Program-made: the position numbers and the translations under genes
Source of the DNA: Stenotrophomonas maltophilia
GTDB lineage: Bacteria; Pseudomonadota; Gammaproteobacteria; Xanthomonadales; Xanthomonadaceae
DNA length: 64,000 bases
Direction of reading: 5' to 3'
Assembly (NCBI RefSeq): GCF_006974125.1
Contig: NZ_CP037858.1
Coordinates: 1,736,001-1,800,000, forward strand
Notes under the pieces: generated by a model
What the model was told of the DNA's origin: nothing
The model's database searches: none
What the model saw: only the letters and a program-made list of their open reading frames with translations
Shown here: positions 26,617 through 35,836 of the stretch, one piece after another
How positions within the stretch are numbered: the first letter of the stretch is position 1
Layout of the letters: the number at the start of each line of letters is the position of its first letter

Positions 26617-27684
26617 TCAGGCAGGATCGGAAGGAAGGGGGCGTGCGCCGGCCGGGCGCATCGGCGCGGTCGAACCGCGCACCACCAGCTGCGGCACGAA
26701 GCCCTGGTTGTGCAGCGGTGCCGGCGCATCGTCGTAGGCGTCGCTGCGCAGCTGCGCGATCAGCAGGCGCGCGGCGTGGCGGGCGATGTCCTCGGTGGCC
26801 TGCTTGGCGGTGGTCAGCGGCGGCCACGACTGGCGCGAGAACGGGCTGTCCTCGAAACCGGCAATGGACAGGTCGTACGGCACGTTCATGCCGGCCGACT
26901 TGGCAGCGGCCAGTACGCCGGCAGCGATCTCGTCGTTGGAACCGAAGATGGCGGTGGGCGGCTCGCGCAGCGCCAGCAGGCGGCGCGCGCCGCGGAAACC
27001 ATCGTCGAAGGTGTAGTCGCCCTGCACTACCAGGTGCTTGTCCACGGTCATGCCGTAGCCCTTCAGCGCGGCTTCGTAACCGGCGTAGCGTTCACCCGAA
27101 GATCGGTGCGAGCTGCCGCCCCAGAGGAAGCCGATGCGCTGATGACCCAGCTGGATCAGGTGCTCGGTGATCTCGTAGGCGGCCTCGCGGTCGTCCACGA
27201 ACACGCAGGCACCGTCGGCCGGGTCTTCGGTGGCGGCGATGATGCGCACCAGCTTGATGCCGCGCGCGGTCAGCGCCTGGATCAGGTCGCGGCGTTCGGA
27301 CATCGGCGCGGTCAGCACCAGCCCGGCCAGACGCGAGCGCTGCACCCAGTCGGCCAGTTCATCGGCCAGCAGTGGCGAACTGGAATCGCAGGGATGGATC
27401 TGCAGGCCGAAACCCGTCTCGCGGCACGCAGCCAGCACGCCGTTCTGCACGCCGATGATGTGGTACGGGTTGGGGTTGTCGTAGACCAGCCCGATCACGA
27501 AAGTGGTGCCGCTGCGCAGGTTGCGCGCGGACGGATCGGGCTCGTAGTCGAGTTCGGCGATGGCACGCAGCACCCGCGCACGGGTGGCCTGCATCACCGA
27601 GGGCTCGTTGTTGATCACCCGCGAGACCGTCTTCAGCGAGACCTTGGCCTTCTCCGCAACGTCCTTGATGGTCGCTCTGCGCAT
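26617..27684 (-). CDS. nagR: LacI-family regulator NagR
   Basis: The 355-residue protein has a LacI helix-turn-helix (ATIKDVAEKAKVSLKTVSRV, with the VINNEPSV hinge lead) and a periplasmic-binding-like effector domain (GLVYDNPNPYHI to GFEDSPFSRQSWPPLTT). In nag clusters of this type NagR represses in the absence of GlcNAc-6-P or a related metabolite. ATG 27684 follows AGGGAAAA, better than ATG 27717. It lies within the operon between nagP and nagB-II, so it should be autoregulated. Candidate operators are at 29068-29081 and 29305-29318. Confidence 0.9.
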   Translation of the reverse strand: MRRATIKDVAEKAKVSLKTVSRVINNEPSVMQATRARVLRAIAELDYEPDPSARNLRSGTTFVIGLVYDNPNPYHIIGVQNGVLAACRETGFGLQIHPCDSSSPLLADELADWVQRSRLAGLVLTAPMSERRDLIQALTARGIKLVRIIAATEDPADGACVFVDDREAAYEITEHLIQLGHQRIGFLWGGSSHRSSGERYAGYEAALKGYGMTVDKHLVVQGDYTFDDGFRGARRLLALREPPTAIFGSNDEIAAGVLAAAKSAGMNVPYDLSIAGFEDSPFSRQSWPPLTTAKQATEDIARHAARLLIAQLRSDAYDDAPAPLHNQGFVPQLVVRGSTAPMRPAGARPLPSDPA

Positions 27685-27723
27685 GGGTTTTCCCTGGGGT
27701 TGGCTGCCGTCCATCATCGCCGA

Positions 27724-29013
27724 TCAGGCCTTGTCCTGCGGCAGGCCGGCGCGATGGCCGATCACCGAATAGAACAGGATGTACAGGTAGCAGGGCACCA
27801 TCAGCAGCACGAAGGTGAGCTGGAAATCGATGTGCTGCTTGAGCAGGGCGAACAGCTGCGGAATGATCGCGCCACCGGCAATACCCATCACCAGCAGGGC
27901 CGAACCGGTTTCGGTGAAGCGCCCCAGGCCGCGGATGGCCAGCGGGAAGATGGCCGGCCACATCATGGCGTTGGCAAAGCCCAGCAGGGCCACGAAGGCC
28001 ACCGACACATAGCCGTGCGTTGCCCACGCGCCCAGGCAGAACACCACGCCCAGCACCGCCGACAGGGTCAGGTAGCGCGACTGCGATACCACCCGCGGAA
28101 TCACCAGCAGGCCGACCACGTAACCGACCAGCATCGCGCCCAGGGTGAATGCGGTGAACATCTTGGTCTCGTCCAGCGGCAGGTTGAAGCCATGCCCATA
28201 GGTGCCGATGGCATCACCGGCCATCACTTCCACGCCCACGTACACGAACAGGCACAGCACGCCCAGCCACAGGTGCGGGAACTGGAAGATGCTGCGGCGC
28301 TCGACCGCACCGGCGGCCACCGGCGTGGCGTTGGCTTCGGACGATTTGATTTCCGGCAGCGGCGAGAACAGGATCGCCACCGCCAGCACCACCAGCAGCG
28401 CCGCCATGGCCAGGTACGGGGCGTGGATCTTGGCGGCGAACTGGTTCAGCAGCACGGCCTTGGTCGCGGCATCGGCCGCCTGCACCTGCACGTCCAGATC
28501 GCCAATGCCATGCAGCACCACCGTGCCGATCAGGATCGGCGCCAGGATGCCGGCGATCTTGTTGCAGATGCCCATCAGCGCGATGCGCCGCGCCGCCGTT
28601 TCGATCGGCCCCAGGATGGAGATGTACGGGTTGATGGCCGTCTGCAGCAGGGCCAGGCCGCTGCCGATCACGAACAGGCCGCCCAGTGCGCCGGGGTACC
28701 AGCGCTGGGTGGCGAATTCGCCGAACAACGCGGCACCCCCGGCCATCACCAGCAGGCTCAGGCTCAGGCCCTTCTTCATGCCGGTGCGGCGCAGGATCCA
28801 CGACGACGGCAGGGCCAGGAAGAAGTAGGACAGGTAGAACACCATCAGCACCAGGAAGGCACCAACCTCGCTGAGTTCGAAGGCGAGCTTGACGAAGGTG
28901 ATCAGCGGGCCGTTGAGCCAGGTGAAGAAGCCGATCAGGAAGAACAGCACGCCGACGATGGCGATGGAGGTGGCCACGTTCGGGCGCGCGCTTGCAGCGG
29001 AGACGGCGGACAT
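27724..29013 (-). CDS. nagP: N-acetylglucosamine permease NagP (MFS, FucP-like)
   Basis: The 429-residue product has about 12 membrane helices. FFLIGFFTWLNGPLITFVKLA near the N-terminus and LLQTAINPYISILGP are characteristic of the FucP/GluP/NagP branch of the major facilitator superfamily, which imports sugars with protons. It moves GlcNAc across the inner membrane unphosphorylated, so a kinase is needed; glk across the divergent promoter fits that. GGAG lies upstream of ATG 29013; ATG 29082 gives a non-membrane extension and was rejected. Confidence 0.9.
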   Translation of the reverse strand: MSAVSAASARPNVATSIAIVGVLFFLIGFFTWLNGPLITFVKLAFELSEVGAFLVLMVFYLSYFFLALPSSWILRRTGMKKGLSLSLLVMAGGAALFGEFATQRWYPGALGGLFVIGSGLALLQTAINPYISILGPIETAARRIALMGICNKIAGILAPILIGTVVLHGIGDLDVQVQAADAATKAVLLNQFAAKIHAPYLAMAALLVVLAVAILFSPLPEIKSSEANATPVAAGAVERRSIFQFPHLWLGVLCLFVYVGVEVMAGDAIGTYGHGFNLPLDETKMFTAFTLGAMLVGYVVGLLVIPRVVSQSRYLTLSAVLGVVFCLGAWATHGYVSVAFVALLGFANAMMWPAIFPLAIRGLGRFTETGSALLVMGIAGGAIIPQLFALLKQHIDFQLTFVLLMVPCYLYILFYSVIGHRAGLPQDKA

Positions 29014-29067
29014 CGGGAAGGGCTCCTGCGGCGACGGCCGCAGAACGCGGCGTCGGAGAGTGGCTGG

Positions 29068-29081
29068 GAACAACGTTGTCA
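29068..29081. promoter_or_regulatory. NagR-like operator upstream of nagP
   Basis: GAACAACGTTGTCA lies 55 bp before the nagP start. It fits a TGACA-n4-TGTCA palindrome, with two mismatches in the left arm and a CG-centred ACGT core, as described for NagR sites in proteobacteria. Confidence 0.6.
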
Positions 29082-29243
29082 CATTCTTTCGGTGGACAAC
29101 GGCGGTTTGTCAACTTCCATGCAAGGCCGCATGAGCCTCGTGCTGCACTGCGCAACCCGATCGCAACGCGTCGTGCTGAATGCGCCACAGCCCTTGAGCC
29201 CCGTGCAGCAACGGTTCCCGCGTGAAACCCATGCTCACGTCAT

Positions 29244-29255
29244 GTAAACGTTTAC
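29244..29255. promoter_or_regulatory. LacI-type palindrome in the nagP-glk divergent region
   Basis: GTAAACGTTTAC is a perfect 12-bp palindrome with a central CG, the general form of LacI/GalR-family operators. Its half-site differs from the two TGACA-type sites nearby, so it may be read by a different regulator. Confidence 0.45.
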
Positions 29256-29304
29256 TGCACGCCGCATTCGTTGCGACGCAGCAACGAAAGTGTCACGAAC
29301 TCGT

Positions 29305-29318
29305 TGACATCGTTGTCA
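29305..29318. promoter_or_regulatory. NagR-like operator upstream of glk
   Basis: TGACATCGTTGTCA has perfect outer arms TGACA/TGTCA around TCGT. It is 73 bp before the glk start and 291 bp before nagP, matching the site at 29068-29081. Together they suggest that NagR controls both directions. Confidence 0.65.
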
Positions 29319-29390
29319 GCGGGGTTACAGACTCCGCCCCAATCGCCGCCCCCGAACCCGGGGCCGGCCTCACCTGCAGCAGGAGCCCGC

Positions 29391-30410
29391 GTGACCGCCA
29401 GCCACCCCGCCCCGGCCCATGTCCTGTCCCGAGTCGCGCCGACATTCCTGGCCGCCGACGTCGGTGGCACCCATGTGCGCGTGGCCCGGGTCCAGGCCAG
29501 CGGTGATGCCGCCCATCCGGTGCAGGTGCTGGAATACCGCAAGTACCGCAACGCCGACCACGGCGGCCTCAGCGCGATCCTGTCCGACTTCCTGGGTGAA
29601 GGCCCGCGGCCCACGCATTGCGTGGTCGCAAGCGCCGGCTATGCCCGCGAGGACGGCACGGTGATCACCGCCAACCTGCCGTGGCCGCTGTCCGCGCGCC
29701 AGGTGGAAGCCGATGTCGGCCTGCAGCGGGTCTACATCGTCAACGATTTCGAGGCAGTGGCCTACGCCGCCGCACAGGTGGACGCCAGTGGCGTGCTGCA
29801 CCTGTGCGGGCCGGAGACCGCTGCGCGCGGCCCGACCCTGGTGGTAGGCCCCGGCACCGGCCTCGGTGCCGCGCTGTGGATCCCCACCGCGCACGGCCCG
29901 GTGGTACTGCCCACGGAAGCCGGCCAGCCGACCCTCGCCGCAAGCACCGAACTGGAAATGGCCATCGTCCGCCACATGCAGCGCGACCGCGCCCATGTGT
30001 CGATCGAGCATGCGATCTCCGGCCCCGGCCTGATGAACCTGTACCGCGCGGTGTGTGCGCTGCAGGGTCAGGTGCCGACGCTGGCCAGCCCCGATGCAGT
30101 CACCGCCGCGGCCATGGCAGATACCGATGCGCATGCGCGCCAGGCGCTGGATGTGTTCTGCGGGCTGCTCGGCAGCACCATCGGCGACATGGCCCTGTTC
30201 TATGGCGCCCATGGTGGCGTCTACCTGGCCGGCGGCATCCTGCCGCAGATCCGCGAATACCTGCACGCCAGCACCTTCGTCGAACGCTACCTGCAGAAGG
30301 GGCCGATGGGCGAAGCACTGGCACGCATCCCGGTGAAGGTCGTCGAACACGGCCAGCTGGGCGTGGTCGGCGCTGCCAGCTGGTACCTGCAGCAGCAGTC
30401 GGCCGCCTGA
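29391..30410 (+). CDS. glk: Glucokinase-family sugar kinase, probable GlcNAc kinase
   Basis: The 339-residue product has FLAADVGGTHVRVARVQ (phosphate 1 motif), YIVNDFEAVAYA (catalytic Asp), VVGPGTGLGAALW (phosphate 2) and GGVYLAGGILPQI (adenosine motif), the layout of bacterial Glk rather than the ROK family, as the ROK zinc cluster CxCGxxGC is missing. In this cluster no NagK of ROK type is present, so this kinase probably phosphorylates imported GlcNAc or glucose. GTG 29391 has AGGAG five bases ahead; the upstream ATG 29271 lies inside the operator region. Confidence 0.85.
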   Translation: MTASHPAPAHVLSRVAPTFLAADVGGTHVRVARVQASGDAAHPVQVLEYRKYRNADHGGLSAILSDFLGEGPRPTHCVVASAGYAREDGTVITANLPWPLSARQVEADVGLQRVYIVNDFEAVAYAAAQVDASGVLHLCGPETAARGPTLVVGPGTGLGAALWIPTAHGPVVLPTEAGQPTLAASTELEMAIVRHMQRDRAHVSIEHAISGPGLMNLYRAVCALQGQVPTLASPDAVTAAAMADTDAHARQALDVFCGLLGSTIGDMALFYGAHGGVYLAGGILPQIREYLHASTFVERYLQKGPMGEALARIPVKVVEHGQLGVVGAASWYLQQQSAA

Positions 30411-30553
30411 CACCGCAACAGGCTTCAACGCAATCGCAGCACGCAGTACGTGGCACGCCAACGCACGGGACTTCGCCGCCGCCCCGCGCATGTCTTCGCA
30501 ACCGTAACCGAACACCGCCGCCGGCATCCAATCGAGTGATGAGGAGAGACATC

Positions 30554-33262
30554 ATGAACACCCGCAAGACCCTGCTTTCGGCCGCCATCGTCAGCTGCAT
30601 CGCCTTCAGTGCGCATGCGCAGCAGGCCGCCCAGACCGCCACCGACCTGGATACCGTGCAGGTCACCGGCATCCGTGGGTCGATGGAAAAATCGCTGGAC
30701 ACCAAGCGCGAAGCCAATGCGCGCGTGGAAGTGGTCACCGCCGAAGACGTGGGCAAGCTGCCCGCGCACAACGTCGCCGACACCCTGCAGCGCCTGCCGG
30801 GCGTGAACATCAGCTCGTCCAGCGCCGACGAAGGCGGCTTCGACGAAGCCGACCGTGTCAGCCTGCGCGGTACCAGCCCGAGCCTGACCCAGACCCTGAT
30901 CAATGGCCACACCGTCGGCTCGGCCGACTGGTTCGTGCTCAGCCAGGGCAACAACGTCGGCCGCAGCGTCAGCTACTCGCTGCTGCCGTCGGAGCTGGTG
31001 CGCTCGGTGGAAGTGAACAAGTCCTCGCAGGCCAAGCTGCAGGACGGCGGCACCACCGGTACCGTCAACATCCTCACCCGCAAGCCGCTGGAGTTCTCCA
31101 AGCAGCTCACCGCGGAAGGCTCGATCGGCATGGTGCGTTCGGACCAGGCCAAGTCAAATGACCCGCAGCTGTCGGCCCTGTTCAACTACAAGAACGACGA
31201 AGGCAACTTCGGCGTGATGGTGCAGGCCTTCAGCCAGAAGCGCGAGCTGCGCCGCGAAGCGCAGGAAATCCCGGGCGGCTTCTTCCAGATCGATCCGAAT
31301 GGCACCGTGGCCAAGTCCAACCCGGACCTGGCCGGCGTGTACGCGCCGGGCCTGCTCGGCTCGACCCTGTTCGAACAGACCCGCGAGCGCAAGGGCGGCC
31401 TGGTGTCGCTGCAGTTCAAGCCGATGGACAACCTGACCCTGGGCCTGGAAGGCTTCAGCTCGGAACTGAAGGCGAACAACTACAACCGCAACTTCATGCT
31501 GTGGGGCGGCCGCATCCTCAACGACCGCACCGTTGAAGATGCCAATGGCAACAAGATCCTGATTCCGGGCCAGGCCCCGAATCCGGGTTACGTCGTCAAG
31601 GATGGCGTGCTGTCCAACGCCACCTTCGCCGGCCAGGCCGACCGCGACTACGCGGTGTACGACATGATCTACCGCGAGTCGAAGGCCAAGACCAACTACA
31701 TCACCTTCGATGCCGACTGGCAGATCAGCGACAACCTGGGCATGAAGTTCCAGGCTGGCAGCACCAAGGGCACCGGCGAAACGCCGCGCCAGTACATCGC
31801 CGAAGTCAACCTGGCCCGTGGTGGCGGCGCCACCTGGGCAACCCACGGCAACGGCTCGCCGATCGACTGGAACGTCGGTGGCAACATCGGCCCGAGCGGT
31901 GTGACCGACTTCGGCACCTGGGGCAACCAGCAGGTCACCGCGATCGACAAGGAAAAGTGGGCCACCCTCGATTTCAACCAGTACTTCGCCGACGCTGGCG
32001 TGCTGAACTCGATCGACTTCGGTGCCCGCTTCGGTGACCACAAGCGCGAGGCCCAGTCGCCGGAAGGCGCAACCCCGGGCGCGATCTGGGATGCGCTGAA
32101 GAACGGTGCGACCGCCAACTTCCCGGGCGGCTTCGCCAACGGCATCGGTGGCAGCTTCCCGCGCGACCTGTGGTACTTCACCCCGGGTGCACTGAAGGAT
32201 GCGGTGACCAACAACTCCACCTGGCTGGCCGGCAATGACGGCCCGACCGGCCGCCACAACTACGGCGCCGAGTGGAAGGTATCCGAGAAGAACTTCGCCG
32301 CCTACGTGCAGGGCAACTTCAGCGGTGATCGCTGGAGCGGCAACGTCGGCCTGCGCTATGTCAACATCAAGCAGGACATCGACACCTACGCGGCGGCCAT
32401 CGGCTCGACCGTGCCGGACGTGAAGAGCCTGTTCGGTGCCTGGACCCGCGAAGCCTTCGAGAACAAGCACAACCGCGTGCTGCCGAGCGCCAACTTCAAG
32501 TACGACCTGCGTGACGACCTGGTGCTGCGCCTGGCAGCCTCGCAGACCCAGACCCTGCCGGACTTCTCGGCGCTGGGCGCCTCCTCCTACGGTTCGGACC
32601 TGAACCGCACCGGTGGCGGCGGCAACCCGAAGCTGAAGCCGGTGGTGTCGACCAACTTCGACGCCAACCTGGAGTGGTACTTCATGCCGCGCGGCATGCT
32701 GTCGGTGGGTGCGTACTCGATGCGCCTGAAGGACTATGTGGCCTTCAGCACCGAGAAGCAGATGCTGTTCAGCGAGCTGACCAACCGCCTCGAGGAGTAC
32801 AACATCTCGCGTCCGAAGAATGCCGACGGCAAGGTGCGCGGCTTCGAAGTGGCGTATGAGCAGCCGATCGGCGAGTACTTCGGCGTCAACGCCAACTACA
32901 CCTACGCCGATGGCAGCACCTCGCACACCTGGGCCGACGGCACCGACAACCTGCTGGGCACCTCGAAGAACACCTACAACGTGGGTGCCTACTTCGAGAA
33001 CGACACCTTCGGTGCCCGCCTCAGCTACACCCGCCGCTCGTCGTTCCTGATCGGCCTGTCCGGTGCCAACCCGTACTACCAGGATGACTTCGGCACGCTG
33101 TCGGCGTCGCTGAGCTACAAGGCCACCGACTGGCTGAGCGTCAGCTTCGATGCGCTGAACCTCAACAACCCGACCTACAAGTACTACCAGACCGCGGCCA
33201 TCCCGACCTCGTTCTACAGCAACGGTCGCCAGTACTACCTCAACTTCCGCTTCAAGTACTGA
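30554..33262 (+). CDS. TonB-dependent receptor of the GlcNAc/chitin-oligomer regulon
   Basis: The 902-residue protein has a signal peptide ending AHAQQ, a TonB-box-like LDTVQVTGIRG and the plug motif MEKSLDTKREANARVEVVTA followed by VGKLPAHNVADTLQRLPGV. That plug type is shared by carbohydrate-utilisation receptors of xanthomonads and Caulobacter. The barrel ends YLNFRFKY with a terminal aromatic. It probably imports GlcNAc or chito-oligosaccharides across the outer membrane. ATG 30554 follows GAGGAG; ATG 30539 is possible. It lies between glk and the GH20 gene, likely one functional unit. Confidence 0.88.
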   Translation: MNTRKTLLSAAIVSCIAFSAHAQQAAQTATDLDTVQVTGIRGSMEKSLDTKREANARVEVVTAEDVGKLPAHNVADTLQRLPGVNISSSSADEGGFDEADRVSLRGTSPSLTQTLINGHTVGSADWFVLSQGNNVGRSVSYSLLPSELVRSVEVNKSSQAKLQDGGTTGTVNILTRKPLEFSKQLTAEGSIGMVRSDQAKSNDPQLSALFNYKNDEGNFGVMVQAFSQKRELRREAQEIPGGFFQIDPNGTVAKSNPDLAGVYAPGLLGSTLFEQTRERKGGLVSLQFKPMDNLTLGLEGFSSELKANNYNRNFMLWGGRILNDRTVEDANGNKILIPGQAPNPGYVVKDGVLSNATFAGQADRDYAVYDMIYRESKAKTNYITFDADWQISDNLGMKFQAGSTKGTGETPRQYIAEVNLARGGGATWATHGNGSPIDWNVGGNIGPSGVTDFGTWGNQQVTAIDKEKWATLDFNQYFADAGVLNSIDFGARFGDHKREAQSPEGATPGAIWDALKNGATANFPGGFANGIGGSFPRDLWYFTPGALKDAVTNNSTWLAGNDGPTGRHNYGAEWKVSEKNFAAYVQGNFSGDRWSGNVGLRYVNIKQDIDTYAAAIGSTVPDVKSLFGAWTREAFENKHNRVLPSANFKYDLRDDLVLRLAASQTQTLPDFSALGASSYGSDLNRTGGGGNPKLKPVVSTNFDANLEWYFMPRGMLSVGAYSMRLKDYVAFSTEKQMLFSELTNRLEEYNISRPKNADGKVRGFEVAYEQPIGEYFGVNANYTYADGSTSHTWADGTDNLLGTSKNTYNVGAYFENDTFGARLSYTRRSSFLIGLSGANPYYQDDFGTLSASLSYKATDWLSVSFDALNLNNPTYKYYQTAAIPTSFYSNGRQYYLNFRFKY

Positions 33263-33296
33263 TCCAGCGGCGGCAACATCGCCGAGTCGTGCACGC

Positions 33297-33332
33297 ACGC
33301 CGGGCCTGGGTCATTCCGGGCCCGGCGTTTTT
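33297..33332 (+). terminator. Rho-independent terminator after the receptor gene
   Basis: ACGCCGGGCC (33297-33306) pairs with GGCCCGGCGT (33319-33328), and TTTTTC follows. It lies 41 bases before the hexosaminidase start, so the enzyme gene may need its own promoter or read-through. Confidence 0.8.
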
Positions 33333-33373
33333 CATGTATAGCGTTCATCGCACCGTTCCAAGGAGTCGTACCG

Positions 33374-35731
33374 ATGGTCAAGCCTTCCCGCGCCCGGATG
33401 CGCAGCGCAGTGCTGCTGGGCAGCCTGCTCGCCCTGTTGCCGGTACTGCCGGCACTCGCCGCCGATCCCACTCCCGCCGCTGAAGCGCCCGGCCCGCAGC
33501 TGCGCGCCGGCAGCCTGATGCTGATTCCGGCCCCGGCCACCGTGCAGCGCGGCCAGGGCAGCGGCATCACCGTCCGCGCCGACACCGTGCTGTACGCAGA
33601 AGGCGAAGCAGCGCAGCGCGTCGCCAGCCAGTTCGCCGACCTGCTGGCCCGCAGCGGCGGGCCACGCCTGGCACTGGCCAAGGGCAAGGCCGCACCCAGG
33701 AGCGGCGGCATCCGTTTCGAGATCGTCCCGACCTTCCGCGACAGCGGTGAGGGCTACACGCTGGAAAGCACCGCGCAGGGCGTGGTGGTGCAGGCAGGCA
33801 ACGAAACCGGCCTGTTCTATGGCGCGACCACCCTCGCCCAGCTCGCCACCGGCGGCAGCAACGGCGTGCTGCCTGCGGTGCAGATCCAGGACGCACCGCG
33901 TTTCAGCTGGCGCGGCTTCATGCTCGACTCCGCCCGTCACTTCCAGAGCCTGGACGAGATCAAGCGCGTGCTCGATGCGATGGCTGCGCACAAGCTCAAC
34001 ACCTTCCATTGGCACCTGACCGATGACCAGGGCTGGCGCATGGAGATCAAGCGCTATCCGAAGCTGACCGAAGTGGGCAGCTGCCGCCTGCCTGCAGGTG
34101 ACGGCGGCATCGATCCGGTCAGTGGCCAGGAACATCCGTACTGCGGCTTCTACACGCAGGACCAGATCCGCGAGGTGATCGCCTACGCCGCCAAGCTGCA
34201 TATCCAGGTGATCCCGGAAATCGATGTGCCGGGCCATGCGACTGCCGCGATTGCTGCGTATCCGGAACTGGGCAGCATCGATACGCCGCTGAAGCCGATC
34301 AGCGAATGGGGCGTGTTCCCCAACCTGTTCAATGTGGAAGACAGCACCGTCACCTTCCTCGAGAACGTGCTGGAAGAAGTGATCGACCTGTTCCCGGCCA
34401 GGTACGTGCATGTCGGTGGCGACGAGGCGGTCAAGGACCAGTGGGAAGCCTCGAAGCAGGTGCAGCAGCGCATGCGTGTGCTGGGCATCAAGAATGAAAT
34501 GGCCATGCAGAGCCACATCATCAAGCGCCTGGAAACCTTCCTGGAGGAGCACGACCGGCGCCTGATCGGTTGGGACGAAATCCTCGAAGGGGGCCTGCCG
34601 CCGCAGGCCACGGTGATGTCCTGGCAGGGCACCGAAGGCGGCCTGGCTGCGGCCAGTGCCGGGCATGACGTGATCATGTCGCCGGTGGGTTACCTGTACC
34701 TGGACTACCTGCAGACCGCCTCGCCGAACGAGCCGCCGGGCCGTCCGACCCAGGTCAATCTCGGCAAGCTGTACAACTTCGAACCGGTGCCGGCCGAGCT
34801 GGCCGCCGACAAGCGTGGGCACATCCTCGGCCTGCAGGCCAACATGTTCACCGAGCACACGCGCAGCTATGCGCGCCTGCAGCACAACCTGTTCCCGCGC
34901 CTGGCCGCCGTGGCCGAGACCGGCTGGAGCACGACGGAACATCGTGACTTCCGCGATTTCCTCGCGCGCCTGCCGGCGCAGCTGCAGCGCTACCGTGCCT
35001 GGGGCCTGGCCTATGCGCAGACGCCGTTCGAAGTGGGCGTGGACTACACCGACAATCGCGCGGACAACACGGTGACGGTGTCGCTGGCCAATCCGCTGGG
35101 TTATGAAGTGCGCTACAGCACCGATGGCCAACCGGTGAGCGCGCAGTCGCCGCTGTACCAGCAGCCGCTGACCGGGCAACTGCCGACCACCGTGCAGGCC
35201 GCCGCGTTCTACCAGGGGCAGATGCTGGCCGCGAAGCCGACCATCGCCGCATTCACCGCGCAGTCGCTGCTGAGCCGCAGCAGCGATGAGCTGCTCAGCT
35301 GCGTGGGCAAGAAGGGCCTGGTGCTGCGCCTGGAAGACGATGGCCCACGCGAAGGCAACCGTGCGGTGTTCAACGTCGACATCTTCCAGCCGTGCTGGCG
35401 CTGGCCGCAGGCGCAGCTGGACGGCATCGGCAGTGTGGAAGTGCGTGCCGGCCGCATTCCATACTACTTCCAGCTGGCCCACGACGAACCCAAGCGTCGC
35501 TTCGAGAAGGCCAAGCGGGCGCACGGCGAGATGCTCGTGCGTCGTGGCGACTGCAGCGGCAAGGTGCTGGCGGAAGTGCCGTTGCCGGCCACGCCGGATG
35601 CCGATGGCTTCGTGACGCTGAAGGCCACGCTGCCGAAGGGCACGCAGGGCACCGGTGACCTGTGCATCAACTTTACCGGCGACACGCGTCCGGCGATGTG
35701 GGTGCTGGACGAGGTCACGCTGGGGAAATGA
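33374..35731 (+). CDS. Beta-N-acetylhexosaminidase, glycoside hydrolase family 20
   Basis: The 785-residue protein has a signal peptide (cleavage near ALAAD), a GH20 N-terminal alpha/beta domain to about 150, and the catalytic barrel with WRGFMLDSARHF, HWHLTDDQGWRMEIK-type motif and VHVGGDEAV, in which D350 and E351 are the substrate-assisted catalytic pair. A C-terminal extension after about 560 has beta-rich sequence ending PAMWVLDEVTLGK, possibly a carbohydrate-binding or chaperoning module. It releases GlcNAc from chito-oligomers or glycans in the periplasm or at the surface. AGGAG precedes ATG 33374. Expression probably follows the nag regulon. Confidence 0.93.
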   Translation: MVKPSRARMRSAVLLGSLLALLPVLPALAADPTPAAEAPGPQLRAGSLMLIPAPATVQRGQGSGITVRADTVLYAEGEAAQRVASQFADLLARSGGPRLALAKGKAAPRSGGIRFEIVPTFRDSGEGYTLESTAQGVVVQAGNETGLFYGATTLAQLATGGSNGVLPAVQIQDAPRFSWRGFMLDSARHFQSLDEIKRVLDAMAAHKLNTFHWHLTDDQGWRMEIKRYPKLTEVGSCRLPAGDGGIDPVSGQEHPYCGFYTQDQIREVIAYAAKLHIQVIPEIDVPGHATAAIAAYPELGSIDTPLKPISEWGVFPNLFNVEDSTVTFLENVLEEVIDLFPARYVHVGGDEAVKDQWEASKQVQQRMRVLGIKNEMAMQSHIIKRLETFLEEHDRRLIGWDEILEGGLPPQATVMSWQGTEGGLAAASAGHDVIMSPVGYLYLDYLQTASPNEPPGRPTQVNLGKLYNFEPVPAELAADKRGHILGLQANMFTEHTRSYARLQHNLFPRLAAVAETGWSTTEHRDFRDFLARLPAQLQRYRAWGLAYAQTPFEVGVDYTDNRADNTVTVSLANPLGYEVRYSTDGQPVSAQSPLYQQPLTGQLPTTVQAAAFYQGQMLAAKPTIAAFTAQSLLSRSSDELLSCVGKKGLVLRLEDDGPREGNRAVFNVDIFQPCWRWPQAQLDGIGSVEVRAGRIPYYFQLAHDEPKRRFEKAKRAHGEMLVRRGDCSGKVLAEVPLPATPDADGFVTLKATLPKGTQGTGDLCINFTGDTRPAMWVLDEVTLGK

Positions 35732-35750
35732 CCGCAGGTCTGTCCTGGTG

Positions 35751-35832
35751 GGTGCCGACCTTGGTCGGCACCTCGGGCAGTCCATCCACGCATGGCGTGG
35801 ATCTACGGGTGGGTGCCAACCTTGGTTGGCAC
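35751..35832. repeat. Three-hairpin repeat cluster with one SMAG unit
   Basis: GGTGCCGACC-TT-GGTCGGCACC (35751-35772), an ATCCACGC-subfamily SMAG unit (35784-35806) and GTGCCAACC-TT-GGTTGGCAC (35813-35832) lie in a row between converging genes. Both outer hairpins have the same TT loop, and their stems differ by compensating changes. Confidence 0.82.
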
Positions 35833-35836
35833 GCCT

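Noticed and set aside
26461-29247. 928-residue open frame on the plus strand
   Set aside because: It runs antisense to nagB-II, nagR and nagP, has a His/Arg/Gln-rich composition typical of frames opposite high-GC genes, and no motif; the minus-strand genes have full family signatures.
29271-29390. Upstream ATG start for glk
   Set aside because: The extra 40 residues cover an operator and lack family similarity; GTG 29391 has a strong AGGAG and starts just before the conserved FLAADVGGTH.
29618-30553. Long N-terminal extension of the receptor frame
   Set aside because: It overlaps glk in another frame; the receptor signal peptide begins at 30554 with GAGGAG upstream.
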